Origin: Celeribacter baekdonensis B30
GTDB lineage: Bacteria > Pseudomonadota > Alphaproteobacteria > Rhodobacterales > Rhodobacteraceae
Length of the DNA: 64,000 nucleotides
Reading direction: 5' to 3'
Assembly (NCBI RefSeq): GCF_000299875.1
Contig: NZ_AMRK01000008.1
Coordinates: 124,001 to 188,000, forward strand
The stretch's first letter is position 1. The number at the start of each line of letters is the position of its first letter. The position numbers and the translations under genes are program-made. The notes below the pieces were generated by a model. The model was not told the origin of the DNA and did not search any database. It saw nothing but the letters and a program-made list of their open reading frames with translations. Shown in pieces: positions 44,683 through 54,461 of the stretch.

Positions 44683-45119
44683 GAGCGCTGGTTCAACGCA
44701 TTTCTGAAGCCGCCGTGCGAGTCGATGGTGCGGTGGTTGGGCACTCCGGGCCGGGGCTTTTGGTTTTGGTCTGTGCGATGCGCGGCGACACCGAAGCGCA
44801 GGCCGAAAAACTGGCCGCCAAGATTTCAAAACTGCGCATTTTTCAAGATGATGCAGGCAAAATGAACCTGTCTGTCCGTGACATCCAAGGCAGTGCGCTT
44901 GTGGTCAGCCAATTTACACTCGCCGCCGAGACAAAAGGCAATCGTCCGGGGTTTTCCACCGCTGCTGCACCGGACGTTGGGAACGCGCTCTATGAACATT
45001 TCACCAATGCTCTGCGTCAGACCGGTGTCCCCTGTGAGACCGGAATTTTTGGTGCAGATATGAAGGTGAGCCTGATCAATGACGGTCCGATTACGATTTG
45101 GCTCGACACGGATCAGTGA
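44679..45119 (+). CDS. dtd: D-aminoacyl-tRNA deacylase
   Basis: The 146-residue protein has the family motifs SQFTLAA (near residue 78) and the C-terminal Gly-cisPro-type [11 protein letters not shown]. It hydrolyses D-aminoacyl-tRNA (and Gly-tRNA(Ala)) as a proofreading enzyme. It overlaps the kinase gene by 4 bp. Confidence 0.95.
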   Translation: MRALVQRISEAAVRVDGAVVGHSGPGLLVLVCAMRGDTEAQAEKLAAKISKLRIFQDDAGKMNLSVRDIQGSALVVSQFTLAAETKGNRPGFSTAAAPDVGNALYEHFTNALRQTGVPCETGIFGADMKVSLINDGPITIWLDTDQ

Positions 45120-45233
45120 TTGGGTCGTTCTGAACGGACCGCGCTACCGATGGACCCGGTGATTGACACCATGGACCTTTGGCCCGATTTGCCCTAAATC
45201 GCGCAGGACGTTTTCAAAGACCGGACAGACCCC

Positions 45234-45704
45234 GTGGTGCGCAAAGTGACATTGATTGCGAAAGACGAAGCCGCGACCGCGCGCGTTGCTGCGGCGCTGG
45301 CCCCGTTGTTGCACCCGAGCGATGTGATTTTGCTGGATGGCAGTTTAGCGGCGGGAAAGACGTTTTTCACCCGCGCCTTGGTCCGCGCCCTTGGCTCAGA
45401 CGAGGCGGTGACCAGCCCGACCTACACCATCGCCAATATCTATGAGACGCCGAAGGGCACGGTATTGCATGTCGATGCCTATCGCCTGAAAAACGCGCAA
45501 GAGTTCTATCACCTTGGACTGGAAGACTATTTTGACACAGGCATCGCCGTGATCGAATGGGGCGAACGGATAGCGGAAAGCTATGACACTGCCCTGTCCA
45601 TCCGCCTTGGTTTTGGCGAGGATGACACGGCGCGGGTGTTGTCCATCTCCGCCTCTGCCCCGCGATGGGACACGGTTTTAGACGCATTGGAGACGCTGGC
45701 ATGA
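45234..45704 (+). CDS. tsaE: tRNA t6A synthesis ATPase TsaE
   Basis: The 156-residue P-loop protein has the Walker A motif GSLAAGKT (near residue 35), TSPTYTI (near 60) and HVDAYRL (near 78). TsaE supports the TsaBD complex in threonylcarbamoyladenosine (t6A37) synthesis. The GTG at 45234 (or 45237) is used; a 4-bp overlap joins it to tsaB. It is the first of four t6A genes. Confidence 0.9.
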   Translation: MVRKVTLIAKDEAATARVAAALAPLLHPSDVILLDGSLAAGKTFFTRALVRALGSDEAVTSPTYTIANIYETPKGTVLHVDAYRLKNAQEFYHLGLEDYFDTGIAVIEWGERIAESYDTALSIRLGFGEDDTARVLSISASAPRWDTVLDALETLA

Positions 45705-46309
45705 GCAAGGTGACATTGCTTATTCAGGCCTCAAACGGCGTGCCGGTCTTGGCGCTGGCCCGTGATGGCGCGATCCGGTTTGACAGTTCAGAGGTCGAGA
45801 GCCTTGCGGGATCGCGCGAGTATCGCCTGATGTTGGAAACCGGGCTTACTGAGATCGGGGCGACGTTGAAAGAGATCACCCGCATCGGCTGTGACATCGG
45901 TCCCGGCGGGCTTGGCGTGACGCGCACGGCGGCGGCTTTTGCCAATGGGTTGGGCTTTACCCTTGGGATTCCGGTCGTTGCTCTGCCCGCTTTTGCACTG
46001 CTGGGGGCGGAGGCGTTCGACGGTCATACCCCGGTCGCCCTGCTGCGCCGTGCGGGTCGGCCCTATGTGCATTTCGGAATTTTCCGTGATGGCACACTTA
46101 TACATTACGAACATTGTTTGGAAGAAGACGCCCTTAAACAGCTCGAAAACTTGGACAAATACAACCTTGCGGGCAATATCCCTGTTGAGGGCACCGCGCC
46201 GCCAAAAACCAACACCGCAAAGATGGCGACCCTTCTGAGCCTTGTCGATGCCGCCCCAAAACCCGCCGCAAACGCCCGCGCCTATCCGATTGTCGAGGTG
46301 CTGTCATGA
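45701..46309 (+). CDS. tsaB: tRNA t6A synthesis protein TsaB
   Basis: The 202-residue ASKHA-fold protein has the TsaB central motif DIGPGGLGVTRTAAAFANGL (near residue 67). It dimerises with TsaD. Its ATG at 45701 overlaps tsaE by 4 bp and its stop overlaps the next gene by 4 bp. The C-terminus differs from longer TsaB-RimI arrangements; no rimI is present here. Confidence 0.86.
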   Translation: MSKVTLLIQASNGVPVLALARDGAIRFDSSEVESLAGSREYRLMLETGLTEIGATLKEITRIGCDIGPGGLGVTRTAAAFANGLGFTLGIPVVALPAFALLGAEAFDGHTPVALLRRAGRPYVHFGIFRDGTLIHYEHCLEEDALKQLENLDKYNLAGNIPVEGTAPPKTNTAKMATLLSLVDAAPKPAANARAYPIVEVLS

Positions 46310-46908
46310 CAGATCAGGTGCGAGAGATTGCGCAATGCCTTAGCCATGGCGGCGTTGTGCTTTTGCCGACCGACACAGTGCTTGGGCTGGCGGTATCGCC
46401 GCAACATACGGCGGCGATTGATCGGCTTTATCGGCTCAAACACCGCCCACGTGACAAGAACCTGCCGATCATGGTTGCGAATGCGGATCAGATTGGGACT
46501 CTCGGCGCACGGATCACGCCAAGCGCGCAGACCCTGCTCTCAAGCCCTTTTGTGCCGGGCGCATTGACCATCGTCTTTGGTCTTGATCCGGCGCGCGCCC
46601 CCGAATGGCTTGCCGGGCGCGACGAGATCGCTTTGCGCATCCCCAATGACGCGTGGCTCTTGGCAGTGTTGCGCGAAACCGGTCCGCTTTTGGTCACCTC
46701 GGCCAACCGATCCGGGGCACAGACACCGGGCACGGCTGATGAGGCTGCAGCGCAGTTGAACGGCACGCCGGATTTGATCGTGGCGGGCACAGGGCACCAA
46801 GCCACACCCTCTACCATCGTCAATTGCCGCGTCACCCCGGCCCGGATCGAACGGCTTGGCGCGGTGTCTGAGGCAGACATCGCCACGATTATAGAGGGAC
46901 TCTCATGA
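46306..46908 (+). CDS. tsaC: Threonylcarbamoyl-AMP synthase (TsaC/Sua5)
   Basis: The 200-residue YrdC-fold protein has the K-R-dominated substrate motifs RLYRLKHRPRDKNLPIMV (near residues 40-58), LLPTDTVLGL near 20 and TSANRSG near 131. It makes threonylcarbamoyl-AMP from threonine, bicarbonate and ATP, the donor for t6A. It is short-form without the Sua5 C-terminal domain. It overlaps both neighbours by 4 bp. Confidence 0.92.
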   Translation: MTDQVREIAQCLSHGGVVLLPTDTVLGLAVSPQHTAAIDRLYRLKHRPRDKNLPIMVANADQIGTLGARITPSAQTLLSSPFVPGALTIVFGLDPARAPEWLAGRDEIALRIPNDAWLLAVLRETGPLLVTSANRSGAQTPGTADEAAAQLNGTPDLIVAGTGHQATPSTIVNCRVTPARIERLGAVSEADIATIIEGLS

Positions 46909-47897
46909 GCGGATTGATCCTTGGCATCGAGACCTCCTGTGATGACACATCGGTGGCGCTTGTTGATCGTTCGGGCCATGTGGCCGCAATCAAAACCGTG
47001 TCGCAATATGAAGTGCATGAGGCCTTTGGCGGGGTCTATCCCGAATTGGCCTCGCGGGCGCATCTTGAGGCTATTTTACCGACAATTCAGTCGGTTATGG
47101 ATGAGGCCTCCGCAACACCGAAAGACCTCACGGCCATTGGCGTGACCCGTGGGCCGGGATTGATCGGCTCGCTTTTGGTCGGGCTGTCCACCTCTGAGGC
47201 GCTGTCCTTGGGATGGGGCGTGCCGGCATATGGCGTCAACCATTTGCGTGGGCATATCCGCTCGGTTGAGTTGGAAGACGGCCAAACCGAATTCCCCGCC
47301 GTGATCATGTTGGTCTCGGGCGGGCACACGTTGATCGCGGACTTAAAAGACCCGTGGTCTTATCGGCTTTTGGGGACGACACGCGACGATTCCGTTGGTG
47401 AAAGCTATGACAAAGTGGCGCGAATGTTGGGGCTTGGGATGCCGGGCGGTCCGGCGATTGACCGGGCGGCGACATTGGGCAGACCGGTGTTGCGCCTCCC
47501 CAGACCGATGAAAAATGAGGGCTATGAGTTCTCGTTTTCCGGCCTGAAATCTTCGGTCGCGCGCCATATTGAAAACCACCCAGAGGTTAGTCTTGAGGAC
47601 ATGTCGGCGTCTTTTGTCGCCGCCTGTCTCGACGTCTTGGTGGCCAAGGCGGACCGGGCGCTGGCGGAGTGCAAACCGCGCTCTTTGGTGATTGTCGGTG
47701 GTGTCTCCGCCTCGCCGCAATTGCGCGACGCGATGGCTCAGGTGGCCGGGCGACACGGGGTGAACCTGTGCCTGCCGCCGGTGAAATGGGCGACAGACAA
47801 TGCGGCGATGATCGCCATGGCGACATGGGATTATATCGAGCGCGGCGTCCAACCCGCTCTGTTCCCGAAACCCAATCTCAGCCTCGAGACGCCTTAA
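46905..47897 (+). CDS. tsaD: tRNA N6-adenosine threonylcarbamoyltransferase
   Basis: The 330-residue ASKHA protein has the family signature GIETSCDDTS near residue 5, the metal-binding HLRGHIRS (near 110) and the ATP site motifs near GGVSASP (near 265). It transfers the threonylcarbamoyl group to A37 of ANN-decoding tRNAs. Its stop lies 4 bp inside the 3' end of the convergent Anbu gene. Confidence 0.95.
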   Translation: MSGLILGIETSCDDTSVALVDRSGHVAAIKTVSQYEVHEAFGGVYPELASRAHLEAILPTIQSVMDEASATPKDLTAIGVTRGPGLIGSLLVGLSTSEALSLGWGVPAYGVNHLRGHIRSVELEDGQTEFPAVIMLVSGGHTLIADLKDPWSYRLLGTTRDDSVGESYDKVARMLGLGMPGGPAIDRAATLGRPVLRLPRPMKNEGYEFSFSGLKSSVARHIENHPEVSLEDMSASFVAACLDVLVAKADRALAECKPRSLVIVGGVSASPQLRDAMAQVAGRHGVNLCLPPVKWATDNAAMIAMATWDYIERGVQPALFPKPNLSLETP

Positions 47898-48625
47898 AAG
47901 GTAAAGCCCGGAAGACTGTCCATCGCGGTCTTCAACGCCTCGCCCCACCTCGATGAAATCGTTTGGAAATACTCGTCATCGGCGGTGATGCGGCGTTGGT
48001 GTGTGACTTTATAGGTATCGGTTTCGATCACTTGCAAATCGAACGGCAGGCCAACCGAGAGGTTGGCTTTCACCGTGCTGTCAAAGGAAACCAGCGTCAA
48101 TTTGACCGCATCTTCAAAGGACATAGCCGGATCATAAGCACGCACCAAAATCGGTTTGCCGTATTTGGTTTCACCGATTTGGAAAAACGGCGTCTCATCC
48201 CCCGCCTCGATGAAATTGCCCTCGGGATAGATCAAAAACAGGCGTGGCGGGTTGCCTTTGATTTGACCGCCCAAAAGCACGGTGGCGTTGAACGTGCTCG
48301 ACGCACGTTGGCCTTCGTCGGCATGGGTGGTGATCAGATCCTTGAGGGTCTGGGCCACGATCCGCGCCACCTGGAACATCGAAGGGGCGGCCAGGATCGA
48401 AGGTTCGCGCTCTTCCGGCGCTTTGGTACGCTCGTCGAGCAGGGAAACCAAAGCCTGTGTCGTTGCCAGATTGCCCGCCGTCATCAGCGTCAAAACGCGT
48501 TCGCCGGGGGCTTCCCATGTGAACATCTTTTTGAAGGTGGAAATGTTATCGACGCCTGCATTGGTGCGGGTGTCCGACATCATCACAAGGCCCTTATCGA
48601 GCATCATGCCGACGCAATAGGTCAT
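47894..48625 (-). CDS. Anbu proteasome-like peptidase
   Basis: The 243-residue protein has the N-terminal nucleophile layout MT-YCVGMMLD, with threonine 2 as the expected catalytic residue after removal of Met, and the SDTRTNAG and FKKMF motifs that supply the aspartate and lysine partners. Anbu (ancestral beta-subunit) forms open-ring assemblies related to HslV and the proteasome. It is the last gene of a minus-strand cluster with transglutaminase, alpha-E and ATP-grasp proteins. Confidence 0.92.
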   Translation of the reverse strand: MTYCVGMMLDKGLVMMSDTRTNAGVDNISTFKKMFTWEAPGERVLTLMTAGNLATTQALVSLLDERTKAPEEREPSILAAPSMFQVARIVAQTLKDLITTHADEGQRASSTFNATVLLGGQIKGNPPRLFLIYPEGNFIEAGDETPFFQIGETKYGKPILVRAYDPAMSFEDAVKLTLVSFDSTVKANLSVGLPFDLQVIETDTYKVTHQRRITADDEYFQTISSRWGEALKTAMDSLPGFTF

Positions 48626-48642
48626 CTGTCCCTCCGGGAACT

Positions 48643-49443
48643 TTATTGTTGCTGGGCAACTTCAATGGCGACCGAAAGAGTCTCTCCCGCCCCGCCGTAT
48701 CGTGTGCCAGTTACAGGGGCCGCCCCCTGATAGTCCAGCCCTGTTGCAACACGGACATAACGTGTGTCCGGGCAAATCTGATTGGACACATCAAATCCGA
48801 CCCAGCCCAGACCATCGACATGCGCCTCGGCCCAGGCATGGGTGGCGTCCTGTTCGATGCGATCATCCATCATCAGATAACCGGAGACATAGCGCGCCGG
48901 AAATCCCATTTCGCGCGCCGCCGCGATAAAGATATGAGCGTGGTCCTGGCACACACCTTTGCCTTCGGCAATCGCATCTTCGGCGCGGGTCTCGGATTGC
49001 GAGGTGCCGACCTCATAGGCCACGACCTCGCTGATCACCCGCGAGAGATCGTGCAGCTTGCCGACCGAGCTCTCGCCCTCCACCTGTTTGATCAACGCGC
49101 GCACGCCGGGCCCCGGTTTGGTCAGCGGCGTGACGGTTTCAAACAGCCACAGTGGCGCAGGCCCGCGATGCGCGCCAATGATACCTGTGGTGTCGGAGAC
49201 CTCGACCTCACCCTCGGAGCGCACGGTGACTTCGGTGACGTCCTTATCAAAAGAAATCAGCTCGACCGCATTGTTCATATGATCATGATATTCGAGTTCC
49301 TTTTTGGCCCCAGACAGGGTGGTGGTCCAGCGGATTACCTCCTGACCATGGCCGGATTTTGGCGTTTTGCGCAACTGTTGCAGCCCGTAAGCCACAGGAT
49401 CGGCAAAGGAATATCGGGTGGTGTGGCGGATCGTCAGGCGCAT
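48643..49443 (-). CDS. Transglutaminase-like cysteine protease family protein
   Basis: The 266-residue protein has a bacterial transglutaminase N-domain and a transglutaminase-like core with the catalytic triad visible in GVCQDHAHIF (Cys, near residue 170), a later THAWAEAHV (His, near 205) and GFDVSNQI (Asp, near 218). It is probably a peptidase or amide-forming enzyme acting with its neighbours. It lies 17 bp upstream of the Anbu gene. Confidence 0.9.
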   Translation of the reverse strand: MRLTIRHTTRYSFADPVAYGLQQLRKTPKSGHGQEVIRWTTTLSGAKKELEYHDHMNNAVELISFDKDVTEVTVRSEGEVEVSDTTGIIGAHRGPAPLWLFETVTPLTKPGPGVRALIKQVEGESSVGKLHDLSRVISEVVAYEVGTSQSETRAEDAIAEGKGVCQDHAHIFIAAAREMGFPARYVSGYLMMDDRIEQDATHAWAEAHVDGLGWVGFDVSNQICPDTRYVRVATGLDYQGAAPVTGTRYGGAGETLSVAIEVAQQQ

Positions 49444-49449
49444 AGGTCC

Positions 49450-50391
49450 TCACTCATAAAAGCGATAGTCTTGTTCGATTTGGCCACCAAGCTGGCGCAA
49501 ACTCGTCAAGACGTTTTGAATATACTCATGCAGCCCGTATTCAAAGACCGCGTCGATATCATGCGCATTGAACCGATTGACCAGCGCCTCAGCCAAGTCC
49601 ATCGAGGGAAATTTGGCACCATAATCTGACCCAAGATAGGCCAGATTGTCATAGATTTTTGACACGCAGAAATTCAGCGAACGCGGCATACGTTTGTCGA
49701 GCACAAGGAACTGCGCAATGTCGCGGGCGTTGACTTGCGAGCCGTACGCCATGCGAAACCCGCCCCGCGCCGAGACCGAGCGCAGGATGGTTTCCCAATG
49801 CACATTGTCGATCGAGGAGCCGACCGAAAAATTCGACGGCAAAAGCACATAGTATTTCACGTCCAAAATCCGCGCTGTGGCATCCGCACGTTCGATAAAC
49901 GTGCCGATGCGGGCGAAATCATAAATGTCATTGCGCAGCATCGTGCCATGGGTCGCGCCACGCACCAAGGCGGTGCGTTGACGAATGAGGCCCAGCACGG
50001 CCGGAAGGTCGCGTTCGGAGACTTTGCGTTTCAACGCCTCGCGGGTGGCCATGTAACAGCCGTTCAAGGCCTCCCAGACCTCGCCGGTCAGGGCCGTGCG
50101 CACGAGGCGGGCGTTTTGGCGCGCCTCCGAGATGGTCGAGAGCACCGAGGACGGATTGTCCCGAGAGCGCAGCATCCAATCAATCGCGCTGTCTTTGCTG
50201 GTCTCATCGTAATGGGCGTCATAGCCCTCAATAACGCCCGCCGATTGCATCACCGAGGTCCATTCATCATCGGCATCGCCCAAACGGGTCAGGCCAATGC
50301 GCTGCCCCGTATCGACAAGACGTGAGGTGTTTTCGGCCCGCTCCAGATAGCGAAACATCCAGTAGAGGCCATTTGCGGTTTTCCCAAGCAT
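49450..50391 (-). CDS. Alpha-E domain protein
   Basis: The 313-residue, all-helical protein matches the alpha-E family (COG2307/DUF403), with the N-terminal LGKTANGLYWMFRYLERAEN signature and a late YIQNVL. Its biochemical role is unproven; comparative work predicts that it is part of a peptide-forming or tagging system with the ATP-grasp enzyme. It is 16 bp from the ATP-grasp gene and 6 bp from the transglutaminase gene. Confidence 0.92.
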   Translation of the reverse strand: MLGKTANGLYWMFRYLERAENTSRLVDTGQRIGLTRLGDADDEWTSVMQSAGVIEGYDAHYDETSKDSAIDWMLRSRDNPSSVLSTISEARQNARLVRTALTGEVWEALNGCYMATREALKRKVSERDLPAVLGLIRQRTALVRGATHGTMLRNDIYDFARIGTFIERADATARILDVKYYVLLPSNFSVGSSIDNVHWETILRSVSARGGFRMAYGSQVNARDIAQFLVLDKRMPRSLNFCVSKIYDNLAYLGSDYGAKFPSMDLAEALVNRFNAHDIDAVFEYGLHEYIQNVLTSLRQLGGQIEQDYRFYE

Positions 50392-50407
50392 ATCTGTCCC
50401 CTACCCT

Positions 50408-51832
50408 TTAATCTTCAAGCACCCAAGTGTCTTTGGTGCCCCCACCTTGGGATGAGTTCACCACCAAGGAGCCTTTTTGCAGCGCCACACGGGTCAAGCC
50501 GCCGGGCGTGATGTTGACCCCCTCGGGCGAGCAGAGCACATAGGGCCGCAGATCGACGTGGCGCGGGGCAAGCCCTGCCTTGGTAAAGATCGGCACAGTC
50601 GAGAGGGCCAGCGTCGGCTGGGCGATATAATTCGAGGGGCGCGAGGTCAATTTGGCGCGGAAGGCTTCGATCTCTTTCTTGCTTGAGGTCGGTCCGATCA
50701 ACATGCCGTAGCCACCAGATCCATGCACCTCTTTGACCACCAGTTCAGAGAGGTTGTCGAGCACATAGGCCAGACTGTCTGGCTCGGAACAGCGCCATGT
50801 CGGCACGTTTTCCAAAATCGCTTTCTCGCCAGTATAGAACTCAACTATCTCCGGCATATAGCTATAGATCGCTTTGTCATCGGCGATGCCAGTGCCCGGC
50901 GCGTTGGCGATGGTGATGCCGCCCGCGCGGTAGACATCCATGATGCCTGGCACACCCAGAGCCGACTCCGGGTTAAAGTTCAGCGGATCGAGGAAATCGT
51001 CGTCAATCCGGCGGTAGAGCACATCAATCGGTTGATAGCCGCGGGTGGTGCGCATGGCGACACGCCCGTCGACAACCCGAAGATCATGACCCTCAACCAA
51101 TTCCACGCCCATTTGATCGGCCAAAAACGCGTGTTCAAAATAGGCGGAGTTGTAAATCCCCGGCGTCAAGACGGCCACGGTTGGCGGCCCATCACAGGCG
51201 GGCGGCGCACAGGCGGCCAGCGAACGGCGCAGGTCCGACGGGTAGTTTTGCACCGGCTGCACGCGGTTCTTGGAAAACAGTTCAGGGAACATTTGCAGCA
51301 TCGTCTCGCGGTTCTCCAACATGTAGGAGACGCCGGAGGGGGTGCGGGCATTGTCTTCGAGGACATAGAACTGATCGTCGCCGGTGCGCACAAGGTCGGT
51401 GCCCACAATATGAGTATAGATGCCCCCCGGCGGACACATCCCCATCATATGCGGTAAAAACGCCTCGTTGCGGGTGATCATCTCAAGAGGGATACGGCCC
51501 GCTTTGATGATTTCCTGCCGATTATAGATGTCGTGAAGAAAGGCGTTGATCGCACGGACCCGCTGTTCGATCCCCTTGGACAGCTTTTGCCATTCACGCC
51601 CGGAGATCACCCTCGGGATGATGTCGAACGGGATCAACCGCTCTTCGGCCTCCGAGCGTCCGTAGACGTTAAAGGTGATGCCCGTGAGCCGGAAGACCTC
51701 TTCCGCCTCGCGTTGTTTTGCCCGGAGCCGTTTGAGGTCTTCGCCTTCAAACCAGCTTTGAAATCCTGCGTAAGGATCGCGCAGGGTCTCATTGCGGCCC
51801 CACATTTCGTCAAAGATTTTTGTGTCGCTCAT
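50408..51832 (-). CDS. Circularly permuted type-2 ATP-grasp protein
   Basis: The 474-residue protein matches COG2308 (DUF404/DUF407), with an N-terminal region (about 1-150) and an ATP-grasp core with VVKEVHGSGGYGMLIGP (near residue 360), PRHVDLRPYV (near 425) and the late SQGGGTKDTWVLED. Such enzymes join an amine to a carboxylate using ATP. It heads the cluster: ATP-grasp, alpha-E, transglutaminase, Anbu. The substrate is unknown. Confidence 0.92.
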   Translation of the reverse strand: MSDTKIFDEMWGRNETLRDPYAGFQSWFEGEDLKRLRAKQREAEEVFRLTGITFNVYGRSEAEERLIPFDIIPRVISGREWQKLSKGIEQRVRAINAFLHDIYNRQEIIKAGRIPLEMITRNEAFLPHMMGMCPPGGIYTHIVGTDLVRTGDDQFYVLEDNARTPSGVSYMLENRETMLQMFPELFSKNRVQPVQNYPSDLRRSLAACAPPACDGPPTVAVLTPGIYNSAYFEHAFLADQMGVELVEGHDLRVVDGRVAMRTTRGYQPIDVLYRRIDDDFLDPLNFNPESALGVPGIMDVYRAGGITIANAPGTGIADDKAIYSYMPEIVEFYTGEKAILENVPTWRCSEPDSLAYVLDNLSELVVKEVHGSGGYGMLIGPTSSKKEIEAFRAKLTSRPSNYIAQPTLALSTVPIFTKAGLAPRHVDLRPYVLCSPEGVNITPGGLTRVALQKGSLVVNSSQGGGTKDTWVLED

Positions 51833-52122
51833 GCTCAGAATTTAGAGGGTCGGTTGAGCGCTTCACAATCGGAATCACGCGTTTTACGGTGATGAAATGC
51901 GCATTAGCCTATTTTTTAATCAAAAGACTTTGACAAACCGGATCATAAGACGCCGTTTCCCGCCTCAATCCGCCATGCAATCCGCATTGTATACCTCGGG
52001 ATACATTGACTTGAGACCCATACTCCGCTACCCGAAAGCCCAAGCGCAAAAGGGCAATTGCCCCAATGCAGAATCGCTGAAAAGCATCGCTTAAAGTGGC
52101 AGACCCACTAGTGGAGGACCCC
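51833..52122. promoter_or_regulatory. Divergent promoter region between the Anbu cluster and icd
   Basis: 290 bp without a gene. It must hold promoters for the ATP-grasp-headed cluster and for isocitrate dehydrogenase. It contains TTGACA near 51929 and a small dyad GTATACC-x3-GGATAC (near 51988). The icd ribosome site GGAGG lies at 52112-52116. Confidence 0.5.
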
Positions 52123-54312
52123 ATGGCCCAAGAGACCCCCGATATCATCTACACCATCGTAGACGAAGCCCCTGAACTCGCGCGTGGATCGCTTTTGCCG
52201 ATCATCACCTCGTTCTCCGAAGCCGCAGGGATCAACGTCGAGACCCGCGATATTTCGGTCGCCGCCCGCATCCTCGCGCTCTTCCCGGATCTGCTTTCGG
52301 ACGATCAAAAAGTGTCTGACGATTTGGCCGAACTGGGCGAGTTGGTGAAAACCCCCGAAGCCAACGTGATCAAGCTGCCGAACGTCTCCGCCTCCGTGCC
52401 GCAACTGGAAGCCGCAATCAAAGAATTGCAGGGCCAAGGCTACCCGATCCCGTCCTACCCCGCCGATCCGCAAACTGACGCAGAAAAGGCGATCCGCGCC
52501 AAATACGACACGATCAAAGGCTCCGCCGTGAACCCGGTTCTGCGCGAAGGCAACTCCGACCGTCGTTCCGCCAAAGCCGTGAAAGAATACGCCAAGGCCA
52601 ACCCGCACCGCATGGGCAAATGGACCTCCGCATCCAAAACCACGGTCGCCTCGATGCCGGGCAACGACTTTTTCGCCAATGAAAAAGCCGCCACCATCAC
52701 GGCTGCCCAATCCGGCGGTGCCAAGATCGTGTTTACCGCCAAAGACGGCACCGAGACCGTTCTGAAATCCGGTTTGAAATATGCCGAAGGCGAAGTGGTC
52801 GACGCGACATTCCTTTCCGCCAAGGCGCTGCGCGCCTATATCAAAGCCGAAATCGAAAGCATGGAGCCGGGCGTTTTGTTCTCCGTGCACCTCAAAGCCA
52901 CGATGATGAAGGTCTCTGACCCGATCATCTTCGGTCACTTCGTGTCGGTTTATCTCGAAGATTTCATCGCCAAACACGGGGCCTCTCTGGATTGGAACCC
53001 GAACGACGGCATCGGTGAATTGGACAAACTGATCGCGGACAATGCCGAGATGAAAGCGGACCTCAAAGCCGCCCTTGACGCCCGTCCGCCACTTTACATG
53101 GTGAATTCTGACAAGGGCATCACCAACCTGCATGTGCCCTCCGACGTGATCATCGACGCCTCCATGCCCGCTGTGATCAAAGCCGGTGGCATCGGTTGGG
53201 GCCCGGACGGCAAAGCGGCTGACACCAAATGCTGCATCCCGGACAACTCTTACGCCTGCGTCTATGACGAGACGGTCGAGTATTTCAAAGAGACCGGCAC
53301 GCTGGACGTCACCACCTGTGGTGCCGTGTCCAATGTTGGCCTGATGGCGCAAAAGGCCGAAGAATACGGCTCCCACCCGACCACCTTCGAAATGAAGGCA
53401 GACGGCAAAGTCGAGATCGTTTTGGACAACGGCGATGTCCTGCATTCCCACGCGGTTGAAGCGGGCGACATCTGGCGGTCCTGTACCGCGAAAAAAGCGC
53501 CGATCCTCGATTGGATTCAACTCGGCATCGAACGTTTTGACGCCACCGGCACCGGTGCCTTCTGGTTGGATGCCAACCGCGCGCATGATGCGGAGCTGAT
53601 CAAATATGTCGAACCGGCGCTGAAAGCCGCAGGCAAAGACATCCCGATCATGGCCCCGCGCGAAGCCACCCGTTTCTCCTTTGTCGAGATGCGCAAAGGC
53701 AAAGACGTTGTGACCATCACCGGCAACGTGCTGCGCGATTATCTGACCGATCTGTTCCCGATCCTGGAACTGGGCACCTCGGCGAAAATGCTCTCCATCG
53801 TCAAATTGATGAACGGCGGCGGCATGTTTGAAACCGGGGCTGGCGGCTCTGCGCCGAAACACGTGCAGCAGGTGATCGAAGAAAACCACCTGCGCTGGGA
53901 CAGCCTTGGCGAATTCTGTGCCTTGGGCGAAAGCTACGCGTTCTTGGCCGCCTCGCGTGGCAAAGCCAAAGCCGCCGTTTTGGCGACTGCTGTCGAAGAG
54001 GCGACCCAAAAGCTGTTGTTGAATGGCAAGTCGCCGGAGCGCAAAGTCGGTGAAAACGACAACCGCTCATCGCACTACTGGTTTGCGCGCTACTGGGCCG
54101 AAGCCTTGGCCGCTCAGTCCACCGATGCCGCTCTGGCTGCGCATTTCGCCCCGATTGCCAAAGAGTTGGTCGAGAAAGAAGAGATCATCCTGGACGAGTT
54201 GAAAATCTCCGAAGGTGAACCCGCCGATTTGGGCGGCTATTATCACGCAGATCCGGCCAAAGTCGCCTCTGTGATGCGCCCTTCGGCCACGCTGAACGCC
54301 ATCATTGGTTGA
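52123..54312 (+). CDS. icd: Monomeric NADP-dependent isocitrate dehydrogenase
   Basis: The 729-residue enzyme matches the monomeric (IDH-II) family, about 80 kDa and unrelated in sequence to the usual dimeric IDH. Conserved blocks include [16 protein letters not shown] (near residue 330), [12 protein letters not shown] and [14 protein letters not shown] (near 590). It oxidises isocitrate to 2-oxoglutarate with NADP+, feeding the TCA cycle. The ATG at 52123 has GGAGG 6 bp upstream; the GTG at 52096 is less likely. Confidence 0.95.
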   Translation: MAQETPDIIYTIVDEAPELARGSLLPIITSFSEAAGINVETRDISVAARILALFPDLLSDDQKVSDDLAELGELVKTPEANVIKLPNVSASVPQLEAAIKELQGQGYPIPSYPADPQTDAEKAIRAKYDTIKGSAVNPVLREGNSDRRSAKAVKEYAKANPHRMGKWTSASKTTVASMPGNDFFANEKAATITAAQSGGAKIVFTAKDGTETVLKSGLKYAEGEVVDATFLSAKALRAYIKAEIESMEPGVLFSVHLKATMMKVSDPIIFGHFVSVYLEDFIAKHGASLDWNPNDGIGELDKLIADNAEMKADLKAALDARPPLYMVNSDKGITNLHVPSDVIIDASMPAVIKAGGIGWGPDGKAADTKCCIPDNSYACVYDETVEYFKETGTLDVTTCGAVSNVGLMAQKAEEYGSHPTTFEMKADGKVEIVLDNGDVLHSHAVEAGDIWRSCTAKKAPILDWIQLGIERFDATGTGAFWLDANRAHDAELIKYVEPALKAAGKDIPIMAPREATRFSFVEMRKGKDVVTITGNVLRDYLTDLFPILELGTSAKMLSIVKLMNGGGMFETGAGGSAPKHVQQVIEENHLRWDSLGEFCALGESYAFLAASRGKAKAAVLATAVEEATQKLLLNGKSPERKVGENDNRSSHYWFARYWAEALAAQSTDAALAAHFAPIAKELVEKEEIILDELKISEGEPADLGGYYHADPAKVASVMRPSATLNAIIG

Positions 54313-54335
54313 TCTAAGCAGCGGTTTTAAAACAG

Positions 54336-54364
54336 AAAGGGAGCCATCTTGGCTCCCTTTTTTA
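54336..54364 (+). terminator. Rho-independent terminator after icd
   Basis: AAAGGGAGCCA pairs with TGGCTCCCTTT around TCT, followed by more T residues. Confidence 0.93.
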
Positions 54365-54461
54365 GTTTTTGGGCGCCTTAAACCCCTCCTTAAGGGATTG
54401 CCGATACTGTGCTGTCAGATCGTGGCGAACTCCCGCCATAAAGTGACGGCATAGGGCTCAA

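Noticed and set aside
52108-54009. Very long open frame on the minus strand opposite isocitrate dehydrogenase
   Set aside because: It is an antisense shadow caused by high GC and biased codon use of the real gene; the protein is low-complexity and matches nothing, while the plus strand matches IDH along its full length.
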